33,065 nucleotides of DNA from JAMWZF01 sp041628615 (GCA_041628615.1 JBFKOW010000016.1:1-33065); one strand, 5' to 3'; positions 23,646 through 31,342 are shown, numbered from the stretch's first letter. Numbers and translations are program-made. Notes: generated by a model from the sequence alone, not told the origin.

Positions 23646-24205
23646 CCGGGCCGGCCGTGGCCGGGCGACTGTTCCTCGATGCCTGCGTCCTCTACCCGAC
23701 CGTGATGCGCGAGGTGCTGATCGGCTGCGCCGCCGCGGGATTGTTCGAGCCCCGCTGGTCCGACCGGGTGCTGGAGGAATGGGCGCGGGCAGCGGCGAAA
23801 CTGGGAGCCGGGGGCGAGGCGATCGCCCGGGGCGAGATCGCCGCGCTCCGGGCGGCGTTTCCGAATGCGTCTGTGTCCCGCGGGGCGGTGACGGAGGCGC
23901 GGTTCTGGTTGCCGGATGCCGCCGACATCCACGTGCTGGCCAGCGCCGTGGCCGGGCACTGCGACGGGATCGTGACGCTGAATGTCCGCGACTTCCCGCG
24001 CCACATCCTCGCCGAGGAGGGCCTGCAAAGGTGGGATCCGGACGGGCTGCTGATGGCGCTGCACGACGCTGCGCCGGGCACGGTCCGGAACGTGGCCGAA
24101 AAGGTCCTCGCCGAGGCGCGGCGGCTGTCGGGCGAGGACTGGGAGATGCGGCGCCTCCTGCGCAAGGCGCGGCTGCCGCGGCTGGGAAAGGCGCTGGCCG
24201 CCTGA
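23642..24205 (+). CDS. PIN-domain protein (putative ribonuclease)
   Basis: 187 residues from GTG 23642, which overlaps the methyltransferase stop in a GTGA arrangement; an in-frame GTG at 23624 is the alternative. The PIN core (PIN_3 type) shows LFLDACVLYP with the first acidic residue, EEWARA, and LPDAADIHVLASAVAGHCD then VTLNVRDFP with the later Asp residues. A basic C-terminal helical extension (about 140-187) follows. PIN proteins are Mg-dependent RNases, many being toxins, but no antitoxin gene adjoins this one. Coupling to an rRNA methyltransferase gene suggests a role in RNA processing, but that is inference. A hairpin terminator follows. Confidence 0.88.
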   Translation: MTGPAVAGRLFLDACVLYPTVMREVLIGCAAAGLFEPRWSDRVLEEWARAAAKLGAGGEAIARGEIAALRAAFPNASVSRGAVTEARFWLPDAADIHVLASAVAGHCDGIVTLNVRDFPRHILAEEGLQRWDPDGLLMALHDAAPGTVRNVAEKVLAEARRLSGEDWEMRRLLRKARLPRLGKALAA

Positions 24206-24212
24206 GCGACGG

Positions 24213-24233
24213 CGAATTTTCGACGAAAATTCG
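24213..24233. terminator. Bidirectional terminator between the PIN gene and dcd
   Basis: GAATTTTC (24214-24221) and GAAAATTC (24225-24232) form a perfect 8-bp stem, extended by C-G, with loop GAC. Its A/T-rich arms give T runs on both strands, apt for the convergent genes ending at 24205 and 24249. Confidence 0.7.
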
Positions 24234-24248
24234 TCACGCGCCAGGATC

Positions 24249-25316
24249 TTACGGCGCGCTCTTGAAGTGCTTCGACAGCTTCAGACCCTGTCCCTGGTAG
24301 TTCGACGCGATCTCCTGCCCGTAGAGCGTCGCCGGTACCTCGGCCATCCGCTCATAAACCAGCCGGCCCACGACCTGCCCGTGTTCGAGAACGAACGGCG
24401 CCTCGTGGCAGCGGACCTCCAGCACGCCCCGCGCCGGCACCCCGTAGCCGAAGCCGGGATCGAAGAACCCCGCGTAGTGCACCCGGAACTCGCCCACCAT
24501 CGCGAGGTAGGGCGCCATCTCGGCGGCATGGGTCGGCGGGATGGTCACCGCCTCCCGGCTCACCAGGATGTAGAAGGCGCCGGGATCGAGCACCAGCCGG
24601 CCCCGGTTGGCCTGCAGTTCCTCCCAGAACTCGGCCGGGTCGTAGTGCCCGATCCGGTCCAGATCGATGATCCCGGCATGGGGCTTGGCCCGGAACCCGA
24701 CCCGGCCGCCGCCCTCGGGGGCGAGATCGACCGAGAAGCCCAGCCCGCCCTCGATCACCGGCGCGGTACTGACCAGCGGCGTCCGTTCGTGCAGGCGCGC
24801 CAGTTCGGCATCCGACAGCACCGCCTGCCCGTCGCGGAACCGGATCTGGTTCAGCCGCATCCCCGGCCGCACGAGGACCGAGAAGGACCGGGGGCAGATC
24901 TCGGCGTAGAGCGGCCCCGTGTAGCCCGGCGCGATCCGGTCGAACTCGGTGCCGCCGTCGGTGATCAGCCGGGTCAGCAGGTCCAGCCGGCCGGTCGAGC
25001 TCTTGGCATTGGCCACCGCCGACAGGCCGCCGGGCAGGGCCAGCCGCTCCATCAGCGGCACCACGTAGACGCAGCCCTTTTCCAGCACCGCGCCTCCCGA
25101 CAGGTCGATCCGGTGCATCTCGAACTCGTTCAGCCGGTCCGCGAGGCTTCGGCCGCGCCCGGCCAGAAAGGAGGCCCGCACCCGGATCGCCTCGGTGCCG
25201 AGGCGCAGGTCGAGACTGGCGGGCTGGATCTGGCCGTCGGTCAGCGGCTGGTCCGCGGCGATCGCGCCGGCCTCGGCAAGGGCGGCGATCCGCTGGCTGG
25301 GCAGCACCCCTGTCAT
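24249..25316 (-). CDS. dcd: dCTP deaminase, tandem-domain form
   Basis: 355 residues, about twice the length of E. coli Dcd (193), a form usual in this order. The N-terminal half has QPASLDLRLG, KSSTGR at 105-110 (the Ser/Arg of the active site) and Glu139 in LYAEICP, followed by RPGMRLNQIRF. The C-terminal half repeats the fold (FYILVSREAVTIPPTHAAEM, YAGFFDPGFGYG, LEVRCHEAPFVLEHGQVVGR in adjoining parts) but lacks the SS..R motif. So only the first half looks catalytic. The enzyme turns dCTP into dUTP for thymidylate synthesis. Monocistronic, upstream of a convergent terminator. Confidence 0.93.
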   Translation of the reverse strand: MTGVLPSQRIAALAEAGAIAADQPLTDGQIQPASLDLRLGTEAIRVRASFLAGRGRSLADRLNEFEMHRIDLSGGAVLEKGCVYVVPLMERLALPGGLSAVANAKSSTGRLDLLTRLITDGGTEFDRIAPGYTGPLYAEICPRSFSVLVRPGMRLNQIRFRDGQAVLSDAELARLHERTPLVSTAPVIEGGLGFSVDLAPEGGGRVGFRAKPHAGIIDLDRIGHYDPAEFWEELQANRGRLVLDPGAFYILVSREAVTIPPTHAAEMAPYLAMVGEFRVHYAGFFDPGFGYGVPARGVLEVRCHEAPFVLEHGQVVGRLVYERMAEVPATLYGQEIASNYQGQGLKLSKHFKSAP

Positions 25317-25338
25317 CTCGCGCCCCTCCCGTGCAAAT

Positions 25339-25368
25339 CGCCCGCCGGACCGGGGGTCGCGGCGGGCG
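25339..25368 (-). terminator. Terminator of tRNA-Pro
   Basis: CGCCCGCC (25339-25346) and GGCGGGCG (25361-25368) pair into an 8-bp stem with a 14-base loop, followed on the minus strand by ATTT. It lies 8 bases beyond the tRNA 3' end. Confidence 0.6.
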
Positions 25369-25376
25369 GTTTGTGT

Positions 25377-25453
25377 TGGTCGGGCTAGCAGGACTTGAAC
25401 CTGCGACCTTCCGTCCCCCAGACGGACGCGCTACCAGGCTGCGCCATAGCCCG
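25377..25453 (-). tRNA. tRNA-Pro(GGG)
   Basis: 77 nt including an encoded CCA. Acceptor stem CGGGCTA/TAGCCCG with discriminator A, D-arm GCGCAGCCTGGTAGCGC, anticodon stem TCCGT/ACGGA around the loop CTGGGGG (anticodon GGG), and T-arm GCAGGTTCAAGTCCTGC. All stems pair. It reads CCC proline codons, and lies between dcd and the MerR-like gene on the same strand. Confidence 0.97.
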
Positions 25454-25510
25454 ACGTGGGGGCCTTTCTACCCATTGCGGGGGCCAAGGCAAGGGCGGAA
25501 TCGCCGCCCC

Positions 25511-26560
25511 TCAGCCGCGTTCCATCCGCTCGGCGACGGCGGTCAGCCGGGCGAGCAGGGGCCGCGCGCGCGCCCCTCGGGCGGCCAGCGCGCCGGGCGG
25601 CAGGGCGATGAGGTCGCCGAGAATATGCGGGATCGGCTCCGGTCCGATCTCGGGAATGACCGGCGCGGGGGGGGCGTCGGAAATGTCCGGCGCTGCCGGG
25701 TGTCCGCCCGAGTCGAGACTGTCCCAGACATCGGTCTCGGTTTCGGTCCCGGGCGCTGCATCGGCATCGGCCGCCGCACCGGCCGGTTCCGTCATGTCCG
25801 GCGAGATATCCGGCGGATCGGCGGCCTCCGTGGTCGCGGAGGCGACTTCGGCGGCCTCTTCGCCGCCCGGTTCCGCCGCCCCGTCGGTTGCCGGGTCCGG
25901 CAGTCTCGACGCGAAGGGCAATCCGGGCGCCGCCTCGGATGCGTGCTGTTCCGGGAGGTCTTCCTCCAGCGTCGCGGCCTCGGGCAGCGGGGCCGGACCG
26001 GCGTCCGTCTGCGCCTGGGCCGGGTCCGGGTCGGTGTCCGGATCTGTCGCGGTTTCCGGTTCGGCGGGCGCGGTCCCGGCTGTCGGGGACGGTGGGACCG
26101 CCGGCGCCTCGTCGGGCTCCGCGGCCTCGGCGGTGGCGTCCGCAGGCTTGGCGTCCTCGGTCTCGGCGGGCGGCGGTGTCCGGTGGGGGGCGAACGCGAC
26201 GACGTTGTCCGCGTCCGCCGGCGCGGCGGCCTCCGGGACCGACTCCGCCGCGGTCGCCTCGATCAGGTCGGCGTCTTCCTCGCCGATCGGGGTCGGGCCG
26301 AGGGAGGCAACGTATTTCACGCCCTTCTCGCGCAACAGCTTCTGCGCGCCCTTGATCGTCATGCCCTGCTCGTGGAGCAGGGTCTTGATTCCGCCGAGCA
26401 GGGCCATGTCGTCGGGGCGGTAATAGCGCCGTCCGCCGGCCCGCTTCACCGGGCGAACCTGGCTGAACTTCGATTCCCAGAACCGCAGCACGTGGGCCGG
26501 TGTATCAAGCCACTCCGCGACCTCGGAAATGGTGCGGAAGGCGTCGGGGGACTTGGCCAT
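25511..26560 (-). CDS. MerR-family regulator with a long acidic tail
   Basis: 349 residues. The N-terminal MerR winged helix (about 5-80) shows FRTISEVAEWLDTPAHVLRF, then WESKF, GGRRYYRPDDMALLGGIKTL and MTIKGAQKLL. From about residue 95 to 310 the protein is a low-complexity Ala/Glu/Asp/Pro-rich region that is probably disordered. It ends in a conserved-looking segment PIPHILGDLIALPPGALAA and a basic helix. No metal-binding Cys is present. The position directly behind ihfA (9-base gap) is conserved in Rhodobacterales, as far as I recall. The target is unknown. Co-transcribed with ihfA. Confidence 0.9.
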   Translation of the reverse strand: MAKSPDAFRTISEVAEWLDTPAHVLRFWESKFSQVRPVKRAGGRRYYRPDDMALLGGIKTLLHEQGMTIKGAQKLLREKGVKYVASLGPTPIGEEDADLIEATAAESVPEAAAPADADNVVAFAPHRTPPPAETEDAKPADATAEAAEPDEAPAVPPSPTAGTAPAEPETATDPDTDPDPAQAQTDAGPAPLPEAATLEEDLPEQHASEAAPGLPFASRLPDPATDGAAEPGGEEAAEVASATTEAADPPDISPDMTEPAGAAADADAAPGTETETDVWDSLDSGGHPAAPDISDAPPAPVIPEIGPEPIPHILGDLIALPPGALAARGARARPLLARLTAVAERMERG

Positions 26561-26569
26561 GATCTCCGG

Positions 26570-26872
26570 TCAGCGCTTGTTGCCTGCCGCCACCCGGTCC
26601 TTCATCAGGTGGCTGGGCCGGAAGGTCAGCACACGGCGGGGCAGGATCGGCACTTCCTCGCCGGTCTTCGGATTGCGGCCCATGCGGGCGGCCTTCTCGC
26701 GGACCGAGAACGTGCCGAAGGAACTGATCTTGACGGTCTCGCCCCGGACGAGGGCGTCGGACACATGGGTCAGGACGCTCTCGACGAGTTGCGCGCTGTC
26801 GTTGCGCGAAAGGCCGACCTCCTGGTGCACGGCTTCGGCCAGATCCATCCTGGTCAGCGTTCTGTCCGCCAT
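26570..26872 (-). CDS. ihfA: Integration host factor subunit alpha
   Basis: 100 residues, the standard length. A HU/IHF fold: LTRMDLAEAVHQEVGLSRND, VKISSFGTFSVREKAARMGR, NPKTGEEVPILPRRVLTFRP (the DNA-intercalating arm with its Pro) in adjoining segments, then a C-terminal helix SHLMKDRV. With IHF-beta it bends DNA sharply at specific sites, acting in replication, transcription and recombination. The start at 26872 follows GGAGGGACCGAC. A good promoter is at 26897-26926, so ihfA-merR can be transcribed apart from fabH-plsX. Confidence 0.97.
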   Translation of the reverse strand: MADRTLTRMDLAEAVHQEVGLSRNDSAQLVESVLTHVSDALVRGETVKISSFGTFSVREKAARMGRNPKTGEEVPILPRRVLTFRPSHLMKDRVAAGNKR

Positions 26873-26896
26873 GTCGGTCCCTCCACTTTGCGCACG

Positions 26897-26926
26897 ACAT
26901 TAGTCAGCCGCCAGAATCGGAGTCAA
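26897..26926 (-). promoter_or_regulatory. ihfA promoter (TTGACT-N18-TAATGT)
   Basis: On the minus strand TTGACT (26926-26921) and TAATGT (26902-26897) are 18 bases apart, in the 108-bp gap between fabH and ihfA. The predicted start near 26890 leaves a leader of about 18 bases with GGAGGG. Confidence 0.65.
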
Positions 26927-26980
26927 TAACAACGGCTTGCCAAGCGGGCCTGATCCGCGGCCCGCCGCCGGCCCGGAAGC

Positions 26981-27964
26981 CTACCAGCGCAGCACCACCG
27001 CGCCCCAGGCAAGGCCGCCGCCGATCGCCTCGGCCACCAGAAGATCGCCCTCCCGGATCTGGCCCCGGTCGCGGCCCACCGACAGCGCCAGCGGGATCGA
27101 CGCCGCCGAGGTGTTGCCGTGGTCCTGCACCGTGACCACGACCCGGTCCATCGGCACGTCGAGCTTCTTCGCCGTGGCCTGGATGATCCGGATGTTGGCC
27201 TGGTGGGGTACGATCCAGTCGACGTCCGCGTGGCTCAGCCCGGCCTTGCCGAGGGCGGTGTCGGCCGTGGCGGCGAGCTTCTCGACCGCGTGGCGGAACA
27301 CTTCGCGGCCCTGCATCCGCAGCACGCCCGTCGAGCGGGTCGAGACCCCGCCATCGACATAGAGGATGTCGCGGTAGCGGCCGTCGGAGTTGAGATCGGT
27401 GGCCAGGATGCCGCGGTCGTCCGGGCCGCCGGCGCTGTCCTGCGCCTCGAGCAGCAGGGCGCCCGCGCCGTCGCCGAACAGCACGCAGGTGCCCCGGTCG
27501 GTCCAGTCCATGATCCGCGAGAAGGTCTCGGCCCCGATCACCAGCACCCGCCGGGCCTGGCCCGACCGGATCAGCGCATCGGCATTGGCCAGCGCATAGA
27601 CGAATCCGGCGCAGACCGCCTGCACGTCGAAGGCGAAGCCCTGCTGCATCCCCAGCGCGTTCTGCACCATCGTCGCGGCGGACGGAAAGGTCAGGTCGGC
27701 GGTGGAGGTGGCGAGCACGATGGCATCGACATCCGCGGCGGTCAGCCCTGCATCGGCGAGCGCCGCCTGCGCCGCGCGGGTCGCGAGGTCCGAGGTGGTC
27801 TCGCCCTCTGCGGCGAAATGACGGCGCTCGATGCCGGACCGGCTGCGGATCCATTCGTCGCTGGTGTCGAGACATTCCTCGAACTCGGCGTTCTCGACGA
27901 CGCGTTCGGGCAGGTAGTGGCCCACGCCGCGGACGACCGCGCGCAGTGTCTGGCCAGGTGTCAT
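26981..27964 (-). CDS. fabH: 3-oxoacyl-ACP synthase III
   Basis: 327 residues. Thiolase fold with the catalytic triad visible: Cys118 in AVCAGFVYAL, His254 in VPHQANIRI and Asn284 in GNTSAASIPLAL. It condenses acetyl-CoA (or another short acyl-CoA) with malonyl-ACP to start fatty-acid synthesis. Other conserved parts are GVGHYLPERVV, SDEWIRSRSGIERR and LFGDGAGALLLE. The start at 27964 overlaps the plsX stop by four bases (ATGA). The plsX-fabH pair is a conserved lipid-synthesis unit. Confidence 0.96.
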   Translation of the reverse strand: MTPGQTLRAVVRGVGHYLPERVVENAEFEECLDTSDEWIRSRSGIERRHFAAEGETTSDLATRAAQAALADAGLTAADVDAIVLATSTADLTFPSAATMVQNALGMQQGFAFDVQAVCAGFVYALANADALIRSGQARRVLVIGAETFSRIMDWTDRGTCVLFGDGAGALLLEAQDSAGGPDDRGILATDLNSDGRYRDILYVDGGVSTRSTGVLRMQGREVFRHAVEKLAATADTALGKAGLSHADVDWIVPHQANIRIIQATAKKLDVPMDRVVVTVQDHGNTSAASIPLALSVGRDRGQIREGDLLVAEAIGGGLAWGAVVLRW

Positions 27965-29118
27965 GTCGTTGCCGTGCCCGTTCGCGATGTGGCCCGGGCG
28001 GATGCTTCCGCGTCGGACCGGTTCAAGTCCCCCGGGGTATCTTGGGCATGGGCCGCGGCGGATGCAACCCGCGCCGCGAGCCGGTCGGAGAAACCGCTCG
28101 TGGCCAGCCGCGCGGCGAGGTCCAGCGCGGCGGCGATGCCCGTGGCGTCGGCCGACCCATGGCTCTTGACGACGGTGCCGTTCAGCCCGAGGAACACCCC
28201 GCCGTTGACCCGGCGGGGGTCGATCCGCTTGCGCAGCCGGCGGAGCGAGGTCACCGCCAGCAGCGCGGCAATGCGCGACAGCGGGCTCTTGTTGAAGGCG
28301 TCCCGCAGCAGTTCGGAGATCAGCGTCGCGGTGCCTTCGCCGGTCTTCAGCGCGACATTGCCGGTGAAGCCGTCGGTGACGATCACGTCGACCCGCGCCG
28401 AGGGCAGGTCGCCGCCTTCCACGAAGCCCACGAACTCGAATTCGCCGTCGCGGGCGGCCCGGCCGATCAGGTCGTGGGCGACCTTCAGTTCGGCGCGGCC
28501 CTTGTGGTCCTCGACGCCGACGTTGAGCAGGCCGACCCGCGGCCGCCCGATGCCGAGCCCGTTGCGGGCGTAGGAGGCGCCCATCAGGGCGTAGGTCAGC
28601 AGATCGTCCTGGTCCGCCCGGATGTCGGCCCCGGCGTCCAGCATCACGTTGAACCCGGACGGGTTGCGCGAGGGCCAGAGGCAGGCGATGGCCGGGCGAT
28701 TCACGCCCTCGACCTTGCGCAGCCGCACCATCGAGACGGCCATCAGCGCGCCGGTGTTACCGCAGGAAACGCAGACCTGCGCCTCGCCGTCGCGCACCGC
28801 GTCGATTGCCGACCACATCGAGGTGTCCTTGCCGTGCCGCATGACGTGGCTCGGCTTGTCGGCCATCGACACCACCCCGGACGCGTCGCGCAGCGTCAGT
28901 CGGGCCCGGTCGATGCGCCAGCGGGCGATCAGGGTGTCGAGTTCCGCCCTGGGCCCGTGCAGGATCACCTGCACGCCGGGCGTCGATGTCAGGAACGCCG
29001 CCACTCCCGCCACGATTGCGGCGGGGCCCTGGTCGCCGCCCATCGCGTCGACGGAAATGACGGCGCCGGGCGCCGTGGCGCCCGGCCTGGAGGATTTGCC
29101 CGGCAGAGGGTCAGTCAC
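27961..29118 (-). CDS. plsX: Phosphate acyltransferase PlsX
   Basis: 385 residues, longer than the typical 330-350. The core is typical: ISVDAMGGDQGPAAIVAG, SVVSMADKP-type region, SCGNTGALMAVSMVRL, GLLNVGVEDHKG, VDVIVTDGFTGNVALKTGEG and FLGLNGTVVKSHGSAD. PlsX makes acyl-phosphate from acyl-ACP for glycerophospholipid synthesis. The last 30 or so residues (after AARVASAAAHAQ) are non-conserved and polar; the DNA there (28029-28046) resembles the genome repeat seen at 7780 and 19480, so an element may have extended the 3' end. Stop overlaps the fabH start. Confidence 0.95.
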   Translation of the reverse strand: MTDPLPGKSSRPGATAPGAVISVDAMGGDQGPAAIVAGVAAFLTSTPGVQVILHGPRAELDTLIARWRIDRARLTLRDASGVVSMADKPSHVMRHGKDTSMWSAIDAVRDGEAQVCVSCGNTGALMAVSMVRLRKVEGVNRPAIACLWPSRNPSGFNVMLDAGADIRADQDDLLTYALMGASYARNGLGIGRPRVGLLNVGVEDHKGRAELKVAHDLIGRAARDGEFEFVGFVEGGDLPSARVDVIVTDGFTGNVALKTGEGTATLISELLRDAFNKSPLSRIAALLAVTSLRRLRKRIDPRRVNGGVFLGLNGTVVKSHGSADATGIAAALDLAARLATSGFSDRLAARVASAAAHAQDTPGDLNRSDAEASARATSRTGTATT

Positions 29119-29131
29119 CGGACGCGCAGCC

Positions 29132-29338
29132 TCAGGCCGCGTCGTCGTCCAGGTCGATCTCGGGCGTCATCGCGACGACCTCGCGGTCGTCGTAGTGGCC
29201 GCAGGACGGGCAGACATGGTGCGGGCGCTTCAGCTCACCGCAGTTGCTGCACTCGTTCGGGTTGGCCCCGCTCAGCGCATGGTGCGAGCGGCGGTTGTTG
29301 CGGCGGGATTTGGAGACTTTGTTCTGCGGGACGGCCAT
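29132..29338 (-). CDS. rpmF: Ribosomal protein bL32
   Basis: 68 residues. The N-terminus MAVPQNKVSKSRRNNRRSHH is the bL32 signature, followed by a zinc ribbon with two Cys pairs (CSNCGELKRPHHVCPSCG) and an acidic alphaproteobacterial tail. A structural protein of the 50S subunit. The four-Cys form depends on zinc. It lies 13 bases before plsX on the same strand, the conserved rpmF-plsX-fabH order. GAGG precedes the ATG at 29338. Confidence 0.97.
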   Translation of the reverse strand: MAVPQNKVSKSRRNNRRSHHALSGANPNECSNCGELKRPHHVCPSCGHYDDREVVAMTPEIDLDDDAA

Positions 29339-29511
29339 GTCGCAACCTCGGGTCTTGGCTTCGGGGCGCGTCGCGGCGGCGCCCGGTCATCGGATCAGTG
29401 TCGGGTCGTTCGGGGCCGTCTATGACAGTCTTTCAGCCCTGTCGAGCGCCTCCGGAACGGGAGCGCGGAAAATACGCGGATTTCTCGAGCCCGCAAGTGT
29501 TTTTTCGGGGC
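29339..29511. other. Gap between yceD and rpmF
   Basis: It carries possible rpmF promoters on the minus strand, the better being TTGCGG-N16-TATTTT (about 29493-29466), with a second weaker pair TCGACA-N17-TAGACG nearer the gene. No small gene or clear terminator was seen. Confidence 0.35.
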
Positions 29512-30069
29512 TCAGTCGGCGTCCCCGCCGCCGAGCTTGTCGCGCAGTCCCGCCAGTCCCGCGAAGGGGCGGGCGGCCTCGTCCGTCATCGGGGTCTTGC
29601 CCGGTTCGGTCACCACCAGCGCCACCTCCTGCGCCTCGGCGCGGCGCGGGAAGGCGGGCAGGGCGAGGCTCAGCGCCTCGACCGCGACGGCATAGAGATC
29701 GAGCGTTTCGGGCAGCGGCTCGGTATCGGTGTCCTCGGGCATCTCGACCTCGCCGCCCAGCGGTTCGGCCTCCGGCGCGTCGGGGCTGTAGTAGCGGGTC
29801 ACCGCCTCGTCGATCCGGGTGGTCACCGGCTCCAGCGTGGCCACGCAGGTCTGGATCGCGGTCGCCCCCAGCAGCCCGTCCAGCCGCCAGCCCCGCGCCC
29901 CCTCGGGCCGCAGCGTCGCCGCGAACCGGAACTTGCGCAGTTCGGGCAGATCGAGCGCTTCCGCCAGCGCCGCGCGCGCCGGCGCGTCCGGTTCGAGCAC
30001 GAAATCGCGCGCCGGACCGGCGGGCGGCAGATCGGCGAGGCGGAGCAGGTGCTGCGGCAGGGGGGCGAT
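29512..30069 (-). CDS. YceD/DUF177 family protein (start uncertain)
   Basis: About 185 residues. DUF177 proteins lie next to rpmF in most bacteria and are linked to 23S rRNA and bL32 accumulation. Visible: an N-terminal LPQHLLRLADLPP, ELRKFRFAATLRPEGARGWR, the single CVATLEPV where the family has a conserved Cys-x-x-x-L-E-P, an acidic middle, and the C-terminal RPFAGLAGLRDKLGGG. The start is a puzzle. AAGGAGG lies 8 bases before an ATC codon (30069-30067) where family members begin. The nearest standard starts in frame are TTG 30129 and ATG 30162; neither has a ribosome binding site, and ATG 30162 is 12 bases from the divergent bamE-like start. I chose ATC on the ribosome binding site and family length. 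Confidence 0.85.
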   Translation of the reverse strand: MAPLPQHLLRLADLPPAGPARDFVLEPDAPARAALAEALDLPELRKFRFAATLRPEGARGWRLDGLLGATAIQTCVATLEPVTTRIDEAVTRYYSPDAPEAEPLGGEVEMPEDTDTEPLPETLDLYAVAVEALSLALPAFPRRAEAQEVALVVTEPGKTPMTDEAARPFAGLAGLRDKLGGGDAD

Positions 30070-30174
30070 GGCGCCAACCTCCTTGAAGTGCGGTGCGACG
30101 TTGATGTAAGCGGAAACGAAACCAGTCAAGAGCGTGCCGGGTCGGACCCCCGGGGCGGCCATCGCGGGGCGCGG

Positions 30175-30663
30175 ATGAACGGGCGGACCGACAGTCAGAG
30201 GCGGAGATCGGCGGCCGGCCTGCGGGGCGGGCTGCTGGCGGGTCTCGTCGCTTTCGCGGTCACGGCCTGCACCCCGCTCTACCGCAACCACGGCTACATC
30301 CCCAGCGACGAGGACCTGTCCGGCGTGATCGTCGGCATCGACACCCGCGACACCGTGGCCGACGTGATCGGTCCGCCGACGGCGAACGGCGTGCTGAACG
30401 ACGGCGGGTTCTACTACGTGCAGAGCCGGTTCCGGACCGTAGGCCCGTTCCGGCCCGACGAGATCGACCGGCAGGTCGTGGCGATCTCCTTCGACGCGGA
30501 GGGAATCGTCGCGAATATCGAGAGATTCGGTCTCGAGGCCGGCCGCGTCGTGGTGCTGAACCGCCGCGTGACCGAGGACAACGTGCGCAATACCTCGTTC
30601 ATCCGCCAGCTTCTGGGCAGCGTCGGCAACGTCAGCGCAGAGGACCTGCTGGGCGAGCCCTGA
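30175..30663 (+). CDS. bamE: BamE/SmpA/OmlA-family outer-membrane lipoprotein
   Basis: 162 residues. A basic N-terminus and hydrophobic stretch end in the lipobox VTAC (Cys32), so it is a lipoprotein. The BamE fold follows: GYIPSDEDLSGVIVGIDTRD, TVADVIGPPTANGVL, GGFYYVQSRFRTVGPF, and a beta strand VVAISFDAEGIVANIERFGL in adjoining parts. BamE is a lipoprotein of the BAM complex that inserts beta-barrel proteins in the outer membrane. The C-terminal tail (RNTSFIRQLLGSVGN) is typical of alphaproteobacterial homologues. Divergent from yceD. Confidence 0.9.
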   Translation: MNGRTDSQRRRSAAGLRGGLLAGLVAFAVTACTPLYRNHGYIPSDEDLSGVIVGIDTRDTVADVIGPPTANGVLNDGGFYYVQSRFRTVGPFRPDEIDRQVVAISFDAEGIVANIERFGLEAGRVVVLNRRVTEDNVRNTSFIRQLLGSVGNVSAEDLLGEP

Positions 30664-30703
30664 CCGGGCTCTGACTGGGCTCTGGCCGGGACAGCGCGGC
30701 TTC

Positions 30704-31342
30704 TCAGAGTCTCCGCAGCGCCGTGGCGAGATCGCCGTAACCGGTGAAGCGCCGTTCGAAATCGAGCTTGAGGAACGCCGCGCAAGCCTTTGCCTTTTCG
30801 GTCAGATCCGGGTCGTCGGTCTGCGCGAGGTAGACGAGGCGCCGGTAGTTCCCGAAATACATCTCGGCCAGTTCCGGGTGCCGGTCGAGCCCCAGCGGCC
30901 GGGTGACGAAGGCGTCGAACTGCCGGGCGAGGAAATCGGTCAGGTAGAAGGCGTCGATCTCGTCCCGCGCGCCGAAGGCGGCATTGCCCTCGAAGAAGCT
31001 GTAGCAATGCGGGCCGGCGATCATCTCGACGCCGAGCCGGTCGCAGACGCCTTGCAGGAGCCCGCCGGTGCCGCAATCGGCGTAGGCGACGAACACCGCG
31101 TCGAACCGGTCGCGATGCTTGCGCACCGCCGTTTCCACCGCCTCGGGGATCCGCTCGGGGTGATTGTGCAGGATCGCGGGGAGGCAGGTCAGCGACAGGT
31201 GGTCCCAGCGGTTCAGATCGCGCAGCGCGATGATCTCGCGGGCCAGGGCGCCGCAGGCGATGACCAGAACCCGGCCCCGGCCATCGGGCGGCAGCCCGAG
31301 GTCGCGCAGGTCGCTGTCCGTCAGGTCGCCGGGGCCGGTCAT
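30704..31342 (-). CDS. DUF1638 protein
   Basis: 212 residues. DUF1638 features: VLVIACGALAREIIALRDLN, LTCLPAILHNHPERIPEAV, FVAYADCGTGGLLQGVCDRL, and GPHCYSFFEG, with conserved Cys and His residues that may bind metal. The family is poorly known but often lies beside corrinoid proteins and methylamine-type methyltransferases, as far as I recall. Here the corrinoid protein gene is 58 bases upstream on the same strand. A role in corrinoid-dependent methyl transfer is inferred from this. No ribosome binding site is obvious at ATG 31342. Confidence 0.88.
   Translation of the reverse strand: MTGPGDLTDSDLRDLGLPPDGRGRVLVIACGALAREIIALRDLNRWDHLSLTCLPAILHNHPERIPEAVETAVRKHRDRFDAVFVAYADCGTGGLLQGVCDRLGVEMIAGPHCYSFFEGNAAFGARDEIDAFYLTDFLARQFDAFVTRPLGLDRHPELAEMYFGNYRRLVYLAQTDDPDLTEKAKACAAFLKLDFERRFTGYGDLATALRRL

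Noticed and set aside
23642..24205. Toxin of a toxin-antitoxin pair
   Set aside because: No small antitoxin gene lies on either side; the neighbours are an rRNA methyltransferase and dcd.
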